Position numbers and translations under genes: made by a program. From NCBI GenBank assembly GCA_030762175.1, contig CM060833.1, positions 166,011,001-166,075,000 of the forward strand: a stretch of DNA of 64,000 bases. The letters are read 5' to 3'. The stretch is from Metallyticus violacea (taxonomy: Eukaryota; Arthropoda; Insecta; Mantodea; Metallyticidae). A model generated the notes under the pieces. It was not told the DNA's origin and did no database searches. It saw only the letters and a list, made by a program, of their open reading frames with translations. How positions within the stretch are numbered: position 1 is the stretch's first letter; every line of letters starts with the position of its first letter. Positions 11,339 to 21,799 of the stretch are shown one piece after another.

Positions 11339-12126
11339 TTATAACAACCTAGAGATAAGTAATGCAGTAAAGAATCATCAGCAGAAAAAATATTAAAAGA
11401 AGACGAGAGATCTAAAAATATTCAGAATTAGTAGAATTATAAACCTAATAATATAACAAAAGACGCTGAACAATGAGAAGAAAGAGAAAAGTAATAACAA
11501 AGGAAGTATGTAAGAAAATTCACAAAGAATAGAATCGAGAGGAAGTGAAACAAAGATGAACATTAAGTTGTAAAGGTGAAATGCATTAAAACAAGAAGGG
11601 TGGGGGGAAGGATATTAAAAGTATAAATGACTTAGAGTACGAAAATATGGCAACGAGCTATAAAAAGATGACTGGTGGAAGAAAAAGTTCACAGTAGAAA
11701 GTTAATGGAGGAGTATTAAGACCAGGAGAAGCAGAAAGAACGTAATAAAAGCGTTTAGAAGAAGGGCTTTAATTGCCGACGGCGCCCATTCGCGTGAAAT
11801 GCTTCACACAAGGGCTCTAAAAGCATTAAAAGGAAATGGCCGGCTTCTGGCGTGTAAACATTGCAGAAGGCCAAGCTTTCTTGCCCGATTCATCTCTTTA
11901 GTTTATCATGTCGTAGCTGCCATAGGTCCCTGGTTCAGTCTTTGTTATAAAAATTAAACATTAATGTGCAAATGTTTGCACATACATGTGTGACATTATT
12001 GTATACATAGCTCTGTCAGTTACCTTGGTCTTCCATTGAGAATTTGGAAAAAAAACCAACTGTACTAGCTAAAATTGCAACTCTGTTATTGATAGAAGTC
12101 TCTCAAAGTACCATTTCATTCTTTTG
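11339..12126. other. Purine-rich stretch, no gene
   Basis: About 11340-11770 is strongly purine-skewed on the plus strand (long A/G runs) and has no open frame of note. About 11760-11950 is more balanced, and one frame (coding ...RRALIADGAHSREML...) stays open for roughly 70 codons without a clear ATG start. No family was recognised. Confidence 0.35.
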
Positions 12127-12128
12127 TA

Positions 12129-12560
12129 CGAGGTAGGTCCATAAGTTTCCGGCCTTACTGATAAGCATTATCCCTTCACAAAACCCTTATCTGGTGTCAT
12201 ACCTTATCTTTAAGTAAATAATTGCAGCTGTAACTTCTGCTGAGCTGTGTTCACTTCTTCAGTTATAGTTACTTAAAGAAGGCTATGTGTAGAAGATTGT
12301 GACATGTTCAAAATGGAGTATCGAGCTGTTATTAAGTTCTTTTCAAGAAGACTTACTCCAAATGAAACTAAACAGCGATTGGACGGTGTGTATGGGGAAG
12401 CATCCCCCTCATATTCTACCGTAAAAGAATGAGCCAAACCTTTTCGAATGGGTCGAGAAAGCATTGAAGACGAAGAGCGTGCAGGTCGGTCTTTGGAGGT
12501 GTTCACTCCTGAAAACATCGATCGTTCTTGTCGAAGGAGAAATTATGGAAGACCTGCGAA
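12129..12560 (+). mobile_element. Family B mariner, 5' part only (copy B2)
   Basis: Starts directly after TA (12127-12128) with a clean family B terminus, CGAGGTAGGTCCATAAGTTT. Transposase ATG is at 12304 (MFKMEYRAVIKFF). The GAATGAGCC nonsense change and the 4-bp insertion (near 12520) are both shared with copy B1. Homology ends after GAAGACCTGCG at about 12560 and A-rich sequence follows. Confidence 0.87.
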
Positions 12561-13605
12561 AATAAAAAATAAATCAAATAAAAGGTAAATAAATAAAAAA
12601 TTAAATTAAATGAAAATTAAAAAAAAAAATAAAAAGAAAGAAACTACCAACACTACAGCAATTTAATATTGGTATAAAATAAAACCTCTACATCCTTATT
12701 AAACGGCAATTAAATGTTTATAAAATAATTTCATTATCATTCATATCGACTTTTCAAGGCTTAGTCCTGCCAGCCTGTTTCGTTTTAAGAATTTATTTTG
12801 AACTTTCAAATCATCTCGACTTTCTAGTGTATGTTCCTTTGAAGGCTAAAAGTTATTTATTAGTTCTTTTTTTAAATTTCTTTCTAAGTGTTGTTTGATA
12901 TCTTCATTTTAAAGAAGATTTAATAAATATTTGATAAAGCTGGGAAGTAAATAACTGTTATTCTGATTCCACCAGTAACTGGGAGTAGGGCCGGATGTGT
13001 TTAGGCATATGAAAAGCGTAAATGAAAAGAGGTATGAGTAAGAATTTTTTTAAAAATTGATTGCATTACATTCTTAAACAGTATTGTAATATACTGCAAA
13101 CAATCTTCTGTCTAACATTTTATATATTTGAAATGACTTGTATAAACATTAGCTTACAATGTATATCAGAACTAATGTGTCTAACGAAGAATAATAATAT
13201 ATTTAAAATAAATTCTCTGAAATAATATAAGATATGTGGAAAACTAAGGTTAGTTATCATATTAATGCCAGTTAATGCACGTTCATAGTAAATGTTACCC
13301 ACAAGAAAAAGTATTTATAGCCTGAGTTATACGAAATTAAACACCTTAGTCCAAAACTGTGCATCCGGGTTGGACACCTACTCTTAGTCGTGAGCATAAT
13401 ATGTTTACATGTGCAATTTAAATCGATTGAACAGCTTTCCGAGTTAGATTCGAACTCGTCCTTATCCCCGTTTACGTGCTGTTTTTCAGTCCGTAATGAA
13501 ATCTGTTACAGATTTCTACATATGTTTTATGTTGGTCTTACTTTGTTTTTATACTGGGTAATTTAACGGATAATCTTTTTGAACAACGAATTAATTATTG
13601 TTTCA
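12561..13605. other. A-rich and AT-rich stretch
   Basis: It opens with about 90 bp of A-rich simple sequence (AAATAAAT-type) and continues as AT-rich DNA with no recognisable gene or repeat. Confidence 0.4.
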
Positions 13606-13870
13606 GTACCACCTTTGTGGTCTAGTGGTAGCGTTCGCGACTGCTAATCCGCAGGTCTTGGGTTTGAAACCCGTTCAGGTCAAACTGATTGGATAAGACC
13701 TTTTTTCTTGAATTTTTCCTTACCTGAGAAAGTGAGTGTCAGGTAACTTTATACGCCACGGAATCCGCTATTATTAATCCACTTCATTCATACCTACAGT
13801 TGCAGTCCATAATCTGCAGACGTCGTTAGAAGAGCAATGCAATCAAAGAGATAATAAATAAAACAATCAA
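13606..13870 (+). repeat. tRNA-derived SINE-like repeat (family J)
   Basis: The head (about 13608-13678) contains GTGGTCTAGTGGTAGCG (A box) and GGGTTTGAAACCC (B box) at normal spacing. ACTGCTAATCC, the anticodon loop region of tRNA-Ser(GCU)-type molecules, lies between them. A body of about 190 bp follows, ending in an A/AATAAAA-rich tail (about 13848-13870). The acceptor stem does not pair fully, so it is a SINE or tRNA pseudogene and not a tRNA gene. Only one copy is clear in the window. Confidence 0.6.
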
Positions 13871-14026
13871 AAAAAATGTATTTAAAGTGAAAATTTTGGA
13901 AAGATTAAATATATCCAGTAGATTAGATACAGTTAAACATTAGGCATACGCATTTCGTGGGTAAACATGAAATGAAAATCGACTTTTTGTGATAAAAATG
14001 AATAACGTTGGCGCCCTCTAATATAC

Positions 14027-14598
14027 CGAGGTGCCAAAAAAATGTATGCTCACTTTCACAGCAGATTTCTATTTAATATACTCAAAGTTGGACGAAAAAC
14101 AACAGTAATATGTAGTATGATGTTCTGTAAACAGATGTGACTCACATTACGTTATGCTAGCGTTGCTACAACGAAATGGAGGCAAGATTATCGTTTTAAC
14201 AGCAGAAAGCAATTTTGAAGTGGTGTTGGAAAATCGAAAATGTTGTTGAAGTTCAAAGGCAATGGAGACGTGTGTACAGAACAGAACCGCAGTTGGACTT
14301 CTACATATGGGGAACTCTTAAGGATGATGTATACCGTAGAAAAACCAGCTACACTGACAGCACTTCGGGAAGAAATTGAAACGGCATGTGCTGCAATCGC
14401 TGAGGACACCCGCAAACGTTGCTCAATCAGTAGTTTAACGTACTCAGAAGTGTATCGACGCCGATAGTGGGCATTTTGAGCAACTGTTGTAACTGTAAAA
14501 GTCTAAGATGATTAGTGCTCATCGTTTTCTGTTTATGTGAATTCAGTTTTTTTATGTTAACACAGTTTTTCTTAGCTTGAAGTGTGTGTACATTTTTT
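14027..14598 (+). mobile_element. Family A element, internally deleted (copy A2)
   Basis: The 5' terminus (GAGGTGCCAAAAAAATGTAT) follows a TA. A single 5' unit (GATGTTCTGTAAACAG...) precedes the transposase start at about 14176. After TGTACAGAACAGAACCG the sequence jumps straight to TTGGACTTCTAC. That removes most of the coding region and leaves the C-terminal LREEIETACAAIAED and the 3' untranslated part. The 3' terminus is degraded (CATTTTTTCGATCTC). The same deletion junction occurs in copy A8. Confidence 0.9.
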
Positions 14599-15287
14599 CG
14601 ATCTCAGTACGATATCATCTGAATCCGAACTGAATCCACATTCCATTCCTAGTTTTTAGCAAGATCGAACTTGGCTCTTAAATCCCCGTTTGCAAAGGAT
14701 TTGAGTATGACATATAAATGTGGTAACTATTTCAGAGTTGGCAGTACAAACCTATATCCCCTTGCCGCTGAAAAATATTATTATTGTTAAGAGAACTTAT
14801 CCTTAAATAATCTCTCCATTCTTTTACTTTTTCAGTTTTAATGTAAGGAACTTGAAAGAAAGGATTGTGTAACCCACAAATATAAAGTATTGCTCACGAG
14901 CCTTTATTTCACAACTAGAGCGCCAGTTTCTCCTTTCTCTTCCACCATCAGTCTAATTGGAAAACTTTAAGAACCAAGGCCTCCTGTGGCAAAACTCAAT
15001 AATCTAAGCGTTCTCTGTTTTATACTTCCGTATTTGTGCAAATCTCGAGCTATCTATCGCTACTCTATCTTCCATTGTTTCATAAACATGTGTATTTTGT
15101 GGAGAATATTAGTATTTCTGATGTATATTCCATTTAGCTCCCGTGTCTCTGAATCATGCGTGAAAAAGGTAAGGGGTTGCGCTGTTTCTGCTGCTTGGGT
15201 ATCAATTGCAGTTTTATGTTTCTTAAAACGCAAGAACTTTAAAACACAAAAGTGTAACTACATTTCTGACACAGATTTTATGTTATG

Positions 15288-15327
<40 letters not shown>

Positions 15328-16030
15328 CAGTTAAAATGCGGGTAAATCTTGTAATACGAATTGTAAAGGGAGAAAGTGAACAGAGGTTGTGTGATTTACC
15401 TCAGTGTTGCAACGGCGACCTCTGTTTGACACCGCAGGTTATTAATATGGCACGTGTCTCTCTTAAAGCTCAATGTCCGCGTGCCTGTGTGGGTGGTTTG
15501 CAGAAATACGCACCCCAAAGGTTTTTACGAGCAGATCGTGAGTTCATTCATAGGGCCAGACGCAAGTTATTCCCCTCGTAAAACTGAAAGTGCGTTTCTT
15601 AACCTCCCATTAATTATTTCTGTAGAGAACAGCACAGGAGTTCAAAGCTGGCAGTCACCGTTTTTAAGCATTTCCTTTGTGTTTAACTTCTTAAGATATA
15701 CTTAGGCTGCAATTTCGGCCAATGTGCAATTATTTGAACCCTTTGCTTGTAATTGCTTTTTGAGAATGTGTTTGCGTTTATACTGTTGTTAAAAACCATA
15801 TTTTAATGGTCATTTTCTTATGTGCAATGGAAGTGAATGTTATTAATTCAGTAACACCAGGGCCATTATTTCATTTTTACTTGCGATATTTGCGAGATAT
15901 CACTGTGAGTTGCATCAAAAAGTAAACATAGGTGTTATAATAAACGTGAGTCATTAATAACATTTAATTAATCAGGAATTTTTCCTAACTTGGATGTCAT
16001 TGCAAAAAAAAATCTGTAAAAAGATGAATG
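14599..16030. other. AT-rich stretch with a (TA)n tract
   Basis: Contains a (TA)n microsatellite at 15289-15325. The open frames either cross the microsatellite or are short and match nothing I recognise. The 15330-15600 part is GC-richer, but no motif was seen. Confidence 0.4.
15289..15325. repeat. (TA)n microsatellite
   Basis: About 37 bp of uninterrupted TA dinucleotides. Confidence 0.95.

Positions 16031-16032
<2 letters not shown>

Positions 16033-16075
<43 letters not shown>
16033..16075. repeat. (TA)n microsatellite abutting family A copy A3
   Basis: About 43 bp of TA dinucleotides. The 5' terminus of the family A element begins immediately afterwards (CCGATGGTGCAAAAAATG). The element either inserted into the tract, since TA is its target, or the tract expanded from the target duplication. 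Confidence 0.93.
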
Positions 16076-16077
<2 letters not shown>

Positions 16078-16966
16078 GATGGTGCAAAAAATGTATGCAT
16101 GCTTTCAAAGTGGATATCTATTTAATATATTTCAATAACCGAGAAACAACAGTAATGTGTAGTATGATGTTCTATAAATACATGTGACTTACATACATTA
16201 TGATAGGGTTGTTAGGTGACGGGTAAATCAACAATGAACAGATGAAGGCAACGTGACAGGTAAATCAACAATGAACAAATGAAGCGAAGGTTATCGTACG
16301 ATGTTCTGTAAACAAAATGTGACTCACATATATCATGCTAAAGTTGCTACAACAAAATGGAGCTAAGATTATCGTTTGAACAGCGGAAAGCAATTTTGAA
16401 GTGGTATTGGAAAACCGAGAATGTTGTTGAAGTTTAAAGGCAATGGAGACGTGTGTACAGAACAGAACCGTCAACGCGAGTAACAATTGCACGTATTCGA
16501 GACAAATTTGAGACTCATGGTAGCGTATGCAACAAGACGGCGCGCCACCACATTACCACCGAGATATGCGTGCGTACATTAATGACAATCTCTCAAGGCA
16601 CTGGATGGGACGAAGAGGTCCGATTGAGTTTCCACCGCGTTCTCCGGATCTAACTCCGTTGAACTTCTACCTAAGGGGAACTCTTAAGGATGTTGTATAC
16701 CGTAGAAAACCAGCTACACTGGCAGCACTTCGGGAAGAAATTGAAACGGCATGTGCTGCAATCGCTGAGAACACTTTCGCAAACGTTACTCAATCAGTAG
16801 TTCAACGTACTCAGAAGTGTATCGACGGGCATTTTGAGCAACTGTTGTAACTGTAAAAGTGTAAGATGATTAGTGCTCATCATTTTCTGTTTGTGTGAAT
16901 TCCGTTTTGTTATGTTAACACAGTTTTTTCTTTGCTTGAAGTGTATACATTTTTGGCACCCTCTGT
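16076..16966 (+). mobile_element. Family A element (copy A3), longest C-terminal coding part
   Basis: Both termini are visible (GGTGCAAAAAATGTATGCAT at the start, ATACATTTTTGGCACCCTCTGT at the end). The 5' region has two partial 95-97 bp units, with an extra embedded piece, before the start codon. The central part, about one third of the gene, is deleted between codons for THGSVC and QQDGAPPHY. This copy holds the best second and third catalytic region of the family. Confidence 0.9.
16357..16850 (+). pseudogene. Transposase pseudogene of family A (DD41D-type spacing)
   Basis: Would be a cut-and-paste transposase. It starts MELRLSFEQRKAILKWYW (helix-turn-helix, DUF4817-like) and hits a TAA within GTTGAAGTTTAAAGG. 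In another frame it gives RTEPSTRVTIARIRDKFETHG. After a deletion it resumes as QQDGAPPHYHRDMRAY, then GPIEFPPRSPDLTPLNFYL and ATLAALREEIETACAAI to FEQLL. Counting codons from the Asp of QQD to the residue after TPL gives 41 between them. That residue is Asn here, but Asp (LDFYLWG, VDFYLWG) in copies A5 and A4. The spacing matches the DD41D group of Tc1/mariner elements (rosa/VISITOR type). The assignment to that group is inference. Confidence 0.8.
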
Positions 16967-17744
16967 TTATATAGATGGAATTTATGAGCTGCCACCCCCA
17001 AATAAATTAGAATGATTGTAGTGTTATTTTTATTTCTTGTACTTTTGTTGATGCTTTGTGTGTAAAATGTTATTTCCTTGTACCAGAGTTCATAAAAACT
17101 GACCTGGAATTTTGGGGCATGGAAACCTGTTTGCCTATTGTAAACAGTAATGTTATATATGAAACATGCAAACCGCTATTACTTGGAGAAATTTCTAAAG
17201 CATGGTTCGTGTAAAAGTTTTTCTTTGTGTATTGTCTGAAAGCTTTGCTGTTGTTATATTAGACAAGGATAGGCGTAATAAAACATATGACAACTACGGG
17301 GATGAAAGACAGGATAAAGATGTGGTTTTAATGCAAAATATTATGTAGTAGATATAACTAAAAAATATAGCAGAAAAGGATCTGAGGGAACATGTTACCC
17401 ATTAGAATGCGGAGATGAAAGAAAATATTCTGGAGTGTTCTAAAATAATTTTTTGAAAGAACAAGCATAGCTTCGGGAGACCGATAGACTGCCATGTTTA
17501 TTTAGTCTTGTGATTTTGCGGCCCATGGTCAGTGGAAGAATATTATCAGTTTAGTTCAGAGGAAGGACTTTGTCAGTTTTGAGGTAGGCACTTGCAGCTC
17601 AGGATTAGTTGAATTCAGTGGAGTTCATGATCAGTCTTTATCAAGTTAAGCATTACAGTTGTACCAAGTTAGTTAACAGCTTGATCTATTTTATTGATTT
17701 AAAAGTAGGAAGTTTTAGAGTTAACAAAGTGCACCAGGGCGCCA
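16967..17744. other. Unassigned AT-rich stretch
   Basis: Between family A copy A3 and family B copy B3. No ORF, terminal repeat or tRNA-like box was recognised. Confidence 0.4.
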
Positions 17745-18339
17745 TATGGAGTGGCGTAAACCTGGCGAAGCACCGGCCTCTAAAGGCAAAGTCCACTAAG
17801 ACAACCAACAAGGTCAAGGCCATCATTTTTTTGGCCATGAGAAGGAATACTCTTCATTGACTTCAAGGAGACGAACACCACAGTAAATGGGAAGTACTAT
17901 GCTGACCTACTGCACAGACTACGTGCTTCCATCAAAGAGAAAAGGCATGGAAAGCTGAATGGTGGTGTGCGCCTTCTTTGTGACAACGGGCCTGTGCACA
18001 CAGCTCTTGTTGCAAAGGAAGCTGTGAAGAAATGTAGCTTCGATCATCCATTCTACAGCCCAAATCTAGTTCCCTGCAACTATTTCCCTTTCTCAGAACT
18101 CAAGAAGGACCTTCGAGGAAGGAAATTTAAATGTGCCTAAGAAATGATGGATGCTGTTTATGTATGTCCATTTTACAGACAATACTTCTGACTATTTGGG
18201 GGGGGGGGATTAAAATGTTAGTTCAAATATGTGAGAAGTCTATTGCAATAAAGGGAACTATACTGAAAAGTGGACTATAGTTTTTGTCTTTATTATACCT
18301 AGAAATTGGTTTCACCGGAAACTTGTGGACCTACCCCAG
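17745..18339 (+). mobile_element. Family B mariner, 3' half (copy B3)
   Basis: 5'-truncated; homology starts at ATGGAGTGGCGTAAACC. It covers the part coding EWRKPGEAP, DFKE, YYADLLHRLRASIKEK, LCDNGPVHTALVAKEAVKK and FYSPNL, with frame damage. The 3' terminus is GGAAACTTGTGGACCTACC, followed by TA at 18340. A run of nine G (about 18199) follows the codons for DYF, as in copy B5. Confidence 0.88.
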
Positions 18340-18757
18340 TATTTGATTATAAGCGACTTGTGTATAACAAGAATCAACAATGGCCTTCCTTTAGAGCAGA
18401 AGGAAACCATCGGCAATAAACAGAAACGCAGCCCTTTATCTCGCAGCGACATTTAAGCCAATAATAAGTTGAAATGTTCAATGTTATCAGTCTATTGTTA
18501 ACCTTTGTCCTCTTAATTTTTGCTTTACGCTATTTAAGTACTTGAGAAGGTTTACAATAAACAAAATACACAAGCTACACAATCTTCACATGTTAATTGA
18601 TCTTAAACCATAATTAGAAATTCCATTATTTCTGGCGGAAATATCATTAATATCATTTCAGCTACTGTCATTAATAAAGTCTGTTAAAGCAGCCCTTAAG
18701 ATTGGCGTAAATATTCTTATTTAGTAAATAAATTTGATGTATTCCATTTTATATCAT
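18340..18757. other. Unassigned AT-rich stretch
   Basis: No gene, terminal repeat or tRNA-like box was recognised. Confidence 0.4.
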
Positions 18758-19218
18758 TTATGGGGGGACCGTCCTGTGAAAATGTAAAAAACGAGCTAAA
18801 AACGTTTTTTTGCAGATTAAATGAGTAAATTTCTTTTAGATTCATACATTGAAACTATTTTTTCTATTTTCAATTTAAAGGCCTGTAACGTGACATATAT
18901 AGCCCTGCGCATGGGTAGAAATCGTTTCTTGAATATTAATAATTTTTTTCTCAAATGTGCTTTTCTTGAACTTGTGGAAATTTAAATTGTTCCTTGTAGT
19001 GCTAAATTTCACCAAAAAATTTGAAATGTTCATCAGAAGTTCTAGAGATATGGATAAATAAAAATGACCACTAGAAAATTTAAATAGTTGAAGAAAATGT
19101 ATGTTTTTTTTTAATTTAATTTTCCATTTATGTTTTAAAGTTACAACAAATGCAAGAAAGTAGGAGAGCGATTTTCCTAAAATAATTCTTTACTTCCTCG
19201 TAATTCGTGATTGTGTTC
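18758..19218. repeat. Probable dispersed repeat of unknown class
   Basis: AT-rich block opening with GGGGGGACCGTCCTGTG. It contains AAAAACGAGCTAAAAACG and, at 19141-19167, a 27-bp segment (TTACAACAAATGCAAGAAAG plus TAGGAGA). That segment recurs in inverted orientation, with one mismatch, at about 21793-21819. Recurrence of this segment next to another SINE copy is my only evidence that the block is repetitive. Confidence 0.35.
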
Positions 19219-19487
19219 CTTTTTTTTTAGTGGTGTTTTCATTTTTTACTACAGAGGCACCACAGGCGGTGGACAATGATGATGCATGAGATGAAATGAT
19301 AAATTGGGAAAGGATTTTTTTTTTAAAGGAAGGAAACGTTCCAGACCTAAATTAAGGGTGCCTCCGCGGCATTTATTAACATTTATGAGGACTGAGGAAA
19401 ACCTGGAAAAAACCTGTCAGGGAGGACGATCCCTAGACCCCCCGCTCACGAGTCCGCGCCTTAACGACCTCGGCCAACTGTGGCGGT
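19219..19487 (-). mobile_element. SINE family H, copy H2
   Basis: Minus-strand copy with all sections. The head on the minus strand includes GCCACAGTTGGCCGAGGTCG and TTAAGGCGCGGACTCGTGAG, but the B box is damaged (GGGGGGTCTAGGGATCG). The body CCTCAGTCCTCATAAATG, GGAACGTTTCCTTCC, CATCTCATGCATCATCATTG and CACCGCCTGTGGTGCCT is present, then an A-tail (T run on the plus strand). Confidence 0.9.
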
Positions 19488-21528
19488 CTTTGATCAATGC
19501 CTAGTCTAAAGATCAGTAACAAAATCTGTCTGAGTTTGGAAAAGCTGGTTTATGTAAAGTGCTGTAATCGGAAATCTTGCTTGGAGCATGTCTGGACAGG
19601 ACGGTCAAGTAGGTCAGTAAAGGCGCCAACTCCCCACCCCTTTACACACACACTCGCTCAGGAACACTTAGAGGAATTATCTGTATTTCAGGTTAGGTCT
19701 TCAGTTCATGTAAGACATACCTCGTAGTGCTATTCGTAACTTGGCTATTTTTTATAATAATCAACAGTATTTCACCACTTCTCTTGAAGGGCACGACAGA
19801 AGAACAGGAATATATTTATCTTTACATAACTGAGTATAGAATAGGAAATCTGATTAGTTCATTATTCTGTGTTAACATACGCACTGCATTGAATTACAAA
19901 AATGCTGCACGGAGATCACATTAAGTTTCAGCTTTCTCCAGATTTATAACAGAATAGGCGACATGCTTGCATTATACTGCATAAAAACGCAGGTATTTTT
20001 ATCATAAACTGGAGCTTCTTTCATAATATTTAACTAGTCCTGTGTGTTATAAAGTGTAACCAGTATTCGCGGTTATTGTAAGTTAAAAACACTCTTCGTT
20101 AATGTATTAATTACACTACGACTTAAAATGCTAATTAGTTTTACAGCAGGTCAGGCTTCAGAAATTGCGATGAGGTAACGAGATGTTTCCTTTATTTTAT
20201 CCCCTAAAGGCAAACAGGTGCTTGAAAGTGAAGGCCGTTCCCTTCAGTAAAAACAGGAACCTTACAGAAAACGCTGTTGTATTTATTTAAATAGCACTAA
20301 GCTCACATATATATTACAATATAACCTGTTTCTAACTCAGGCGCTGTTATATGCGAAAGTAGATGCATGTGCTTTCCAAAATATAATTATTAAGTATATA
20401 AAGTTTTACATGAATTTTGCTTTCAGAGGCCAAGACGAGATGACAATGCTGAAAATGCTAGTAGAAATTCTGAATTAATTTAACTGCTTTTGAAATGTGG
20501 AACTTATTTGCTTTTTTGCTTTTGCTTTCCAGACAATTTCCATTTTATACCAAACGAAGAAATCAGCAATGAAGCAAATACAGTTGTAAGGTACGTCGTT
20601 TAATATGAGCAGAGTTCAAGCAGATTATCTGTCACCGGAAAAAAAATTGTTATATGATTTCCAATGGTCACTGCAGCGGTGAACGTGCAAATACGAGATT
20701 TGCTAGGCTTTTATTGGTACGTTATATAGACACTTTTCTCGGAAATAAACTCTTGATGTCTAAGACAGAGGCAGCCTTGTGACAGTAAGTTAAGAAATGT
20801 TGTAACGTTCGCTCGTTTTACGGAAAAGCAACTTAAATGCCATGTACTAAATCTCAGCTGTTTTTGGAATACACGCAAAGTGTTTGGAGCAAGTGTTCTG
20901 CTAAAAGGTCTCATTATGTAAGCGGCAAATGGCTCGAGTTCCGTGTTTTTGTACAACTGTGTCAAAACTACCTGAAGTAAATCTTTCTCACGGGCGCAAA
21001 TTCTTCTTTTTCTGTGTTATTTTCCCTTACAGTTGACACGCAAGAATCTCTCATCTTCCTCTATGCCCAGGCTTTCTGGTTTTAGGCTGTACTTAGCTAG
21101 AACCCTAAATTCTAGTCTTTATAATTTTGGTAATCTTTTAGTTAGAATGTGAATAAACACATTTTGTTTATTTTGTTGACTGACAGTCATAAGAAGGTTA
21201 ACCAATGATAATGCCGGTGTTGGTCAATTGAAGCTACCTCTTTAGATAAATCAACTCCAGCAAACCGAAGACAGAGCGATGTGGGTTAGTGGGAGGTAAA
21301 GAGTAATTGAATTACAGGGGTGTAAAGAAGATTTCATTTCACTAATACATTGTATGGGCAAAAGATAAAAAAATGGAGAGACAAGGTTCTTTACAAGAAT
21401 CTTACATTTCATAAGTTACACGAAATCTAAACGGATGTAGGTGGCGATGTACAAACAATGATCAAAGAAATTCTGTCTTGACGACAGTGAATATATTATT
21501 TTAGCCGACGAATATCAGGAAACACAAC
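19488..21528. other. Unassigned AT-rich stretch, about 2 kb
   Basis: Short open frames only: one at 19497-19727 (plus) and an 84-codon frame at 20711-20965 (minus). Neither resembles a known family. No transposon ends were recognised. Confidence 0.4.
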
Positions 21529-21789
21529 ACCGCCACGTGTGGCCGAGGTCATTAAGGTGCGGACTCGTGAGGTGGAGGTCTAGGGGTTCGAATCTCGCCA
21601 GGGCCGTCCTCCATGACTGACATTTTTTTTCATAAATGGCAAATGCCGGGGAGGTACCCTAAACTTAGGCTTGGTACGTTTCCTTCCTTTAAAAAAAATT
21701 CTTTATCATTTCATCTCGTGCATCATCAACGTCCACCGCCTGTGGAGCCTCAGTAGTAAAAATGGGAGTAAGCACCATTCAAAAAAAAA
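21529..21789 (+). mobile_element. SINE family H, copy H3
   Basis: Full plus-strand copy. Head CACCGCCACGTGTGGCCGAG, GGTTCGAATCTCGCCAGGG; body ATGCCGGGGAGGTACCCTAA, ACGTTTCCTTCC, CATTTCATCTCGTGCATC, CACCGCCTGTGGAGCCTCAG and AAAAATGGGAGTAAGCACC; then an A-tail. It directly precedes the R1-like LINE remnant. Confidence 0.92.
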
Positions 21790-21799
21790 TCTCTCTTAC

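Noticed and set aside
13606..13680. Possible functional tRNA-Ser(GCU) gene
   Set aside because: The acceptor stem pairs at only four or five of seven positions, the anticodon stem lacks a base, and a SINE-like body and A-rich tail follow.
14986..15581. Open frames of 119 and 98 codons around 15.3 kb
   Set aside because: Both cross the (TA)n tract (coding alternating Tyr-Ile) and show no other protein feature.
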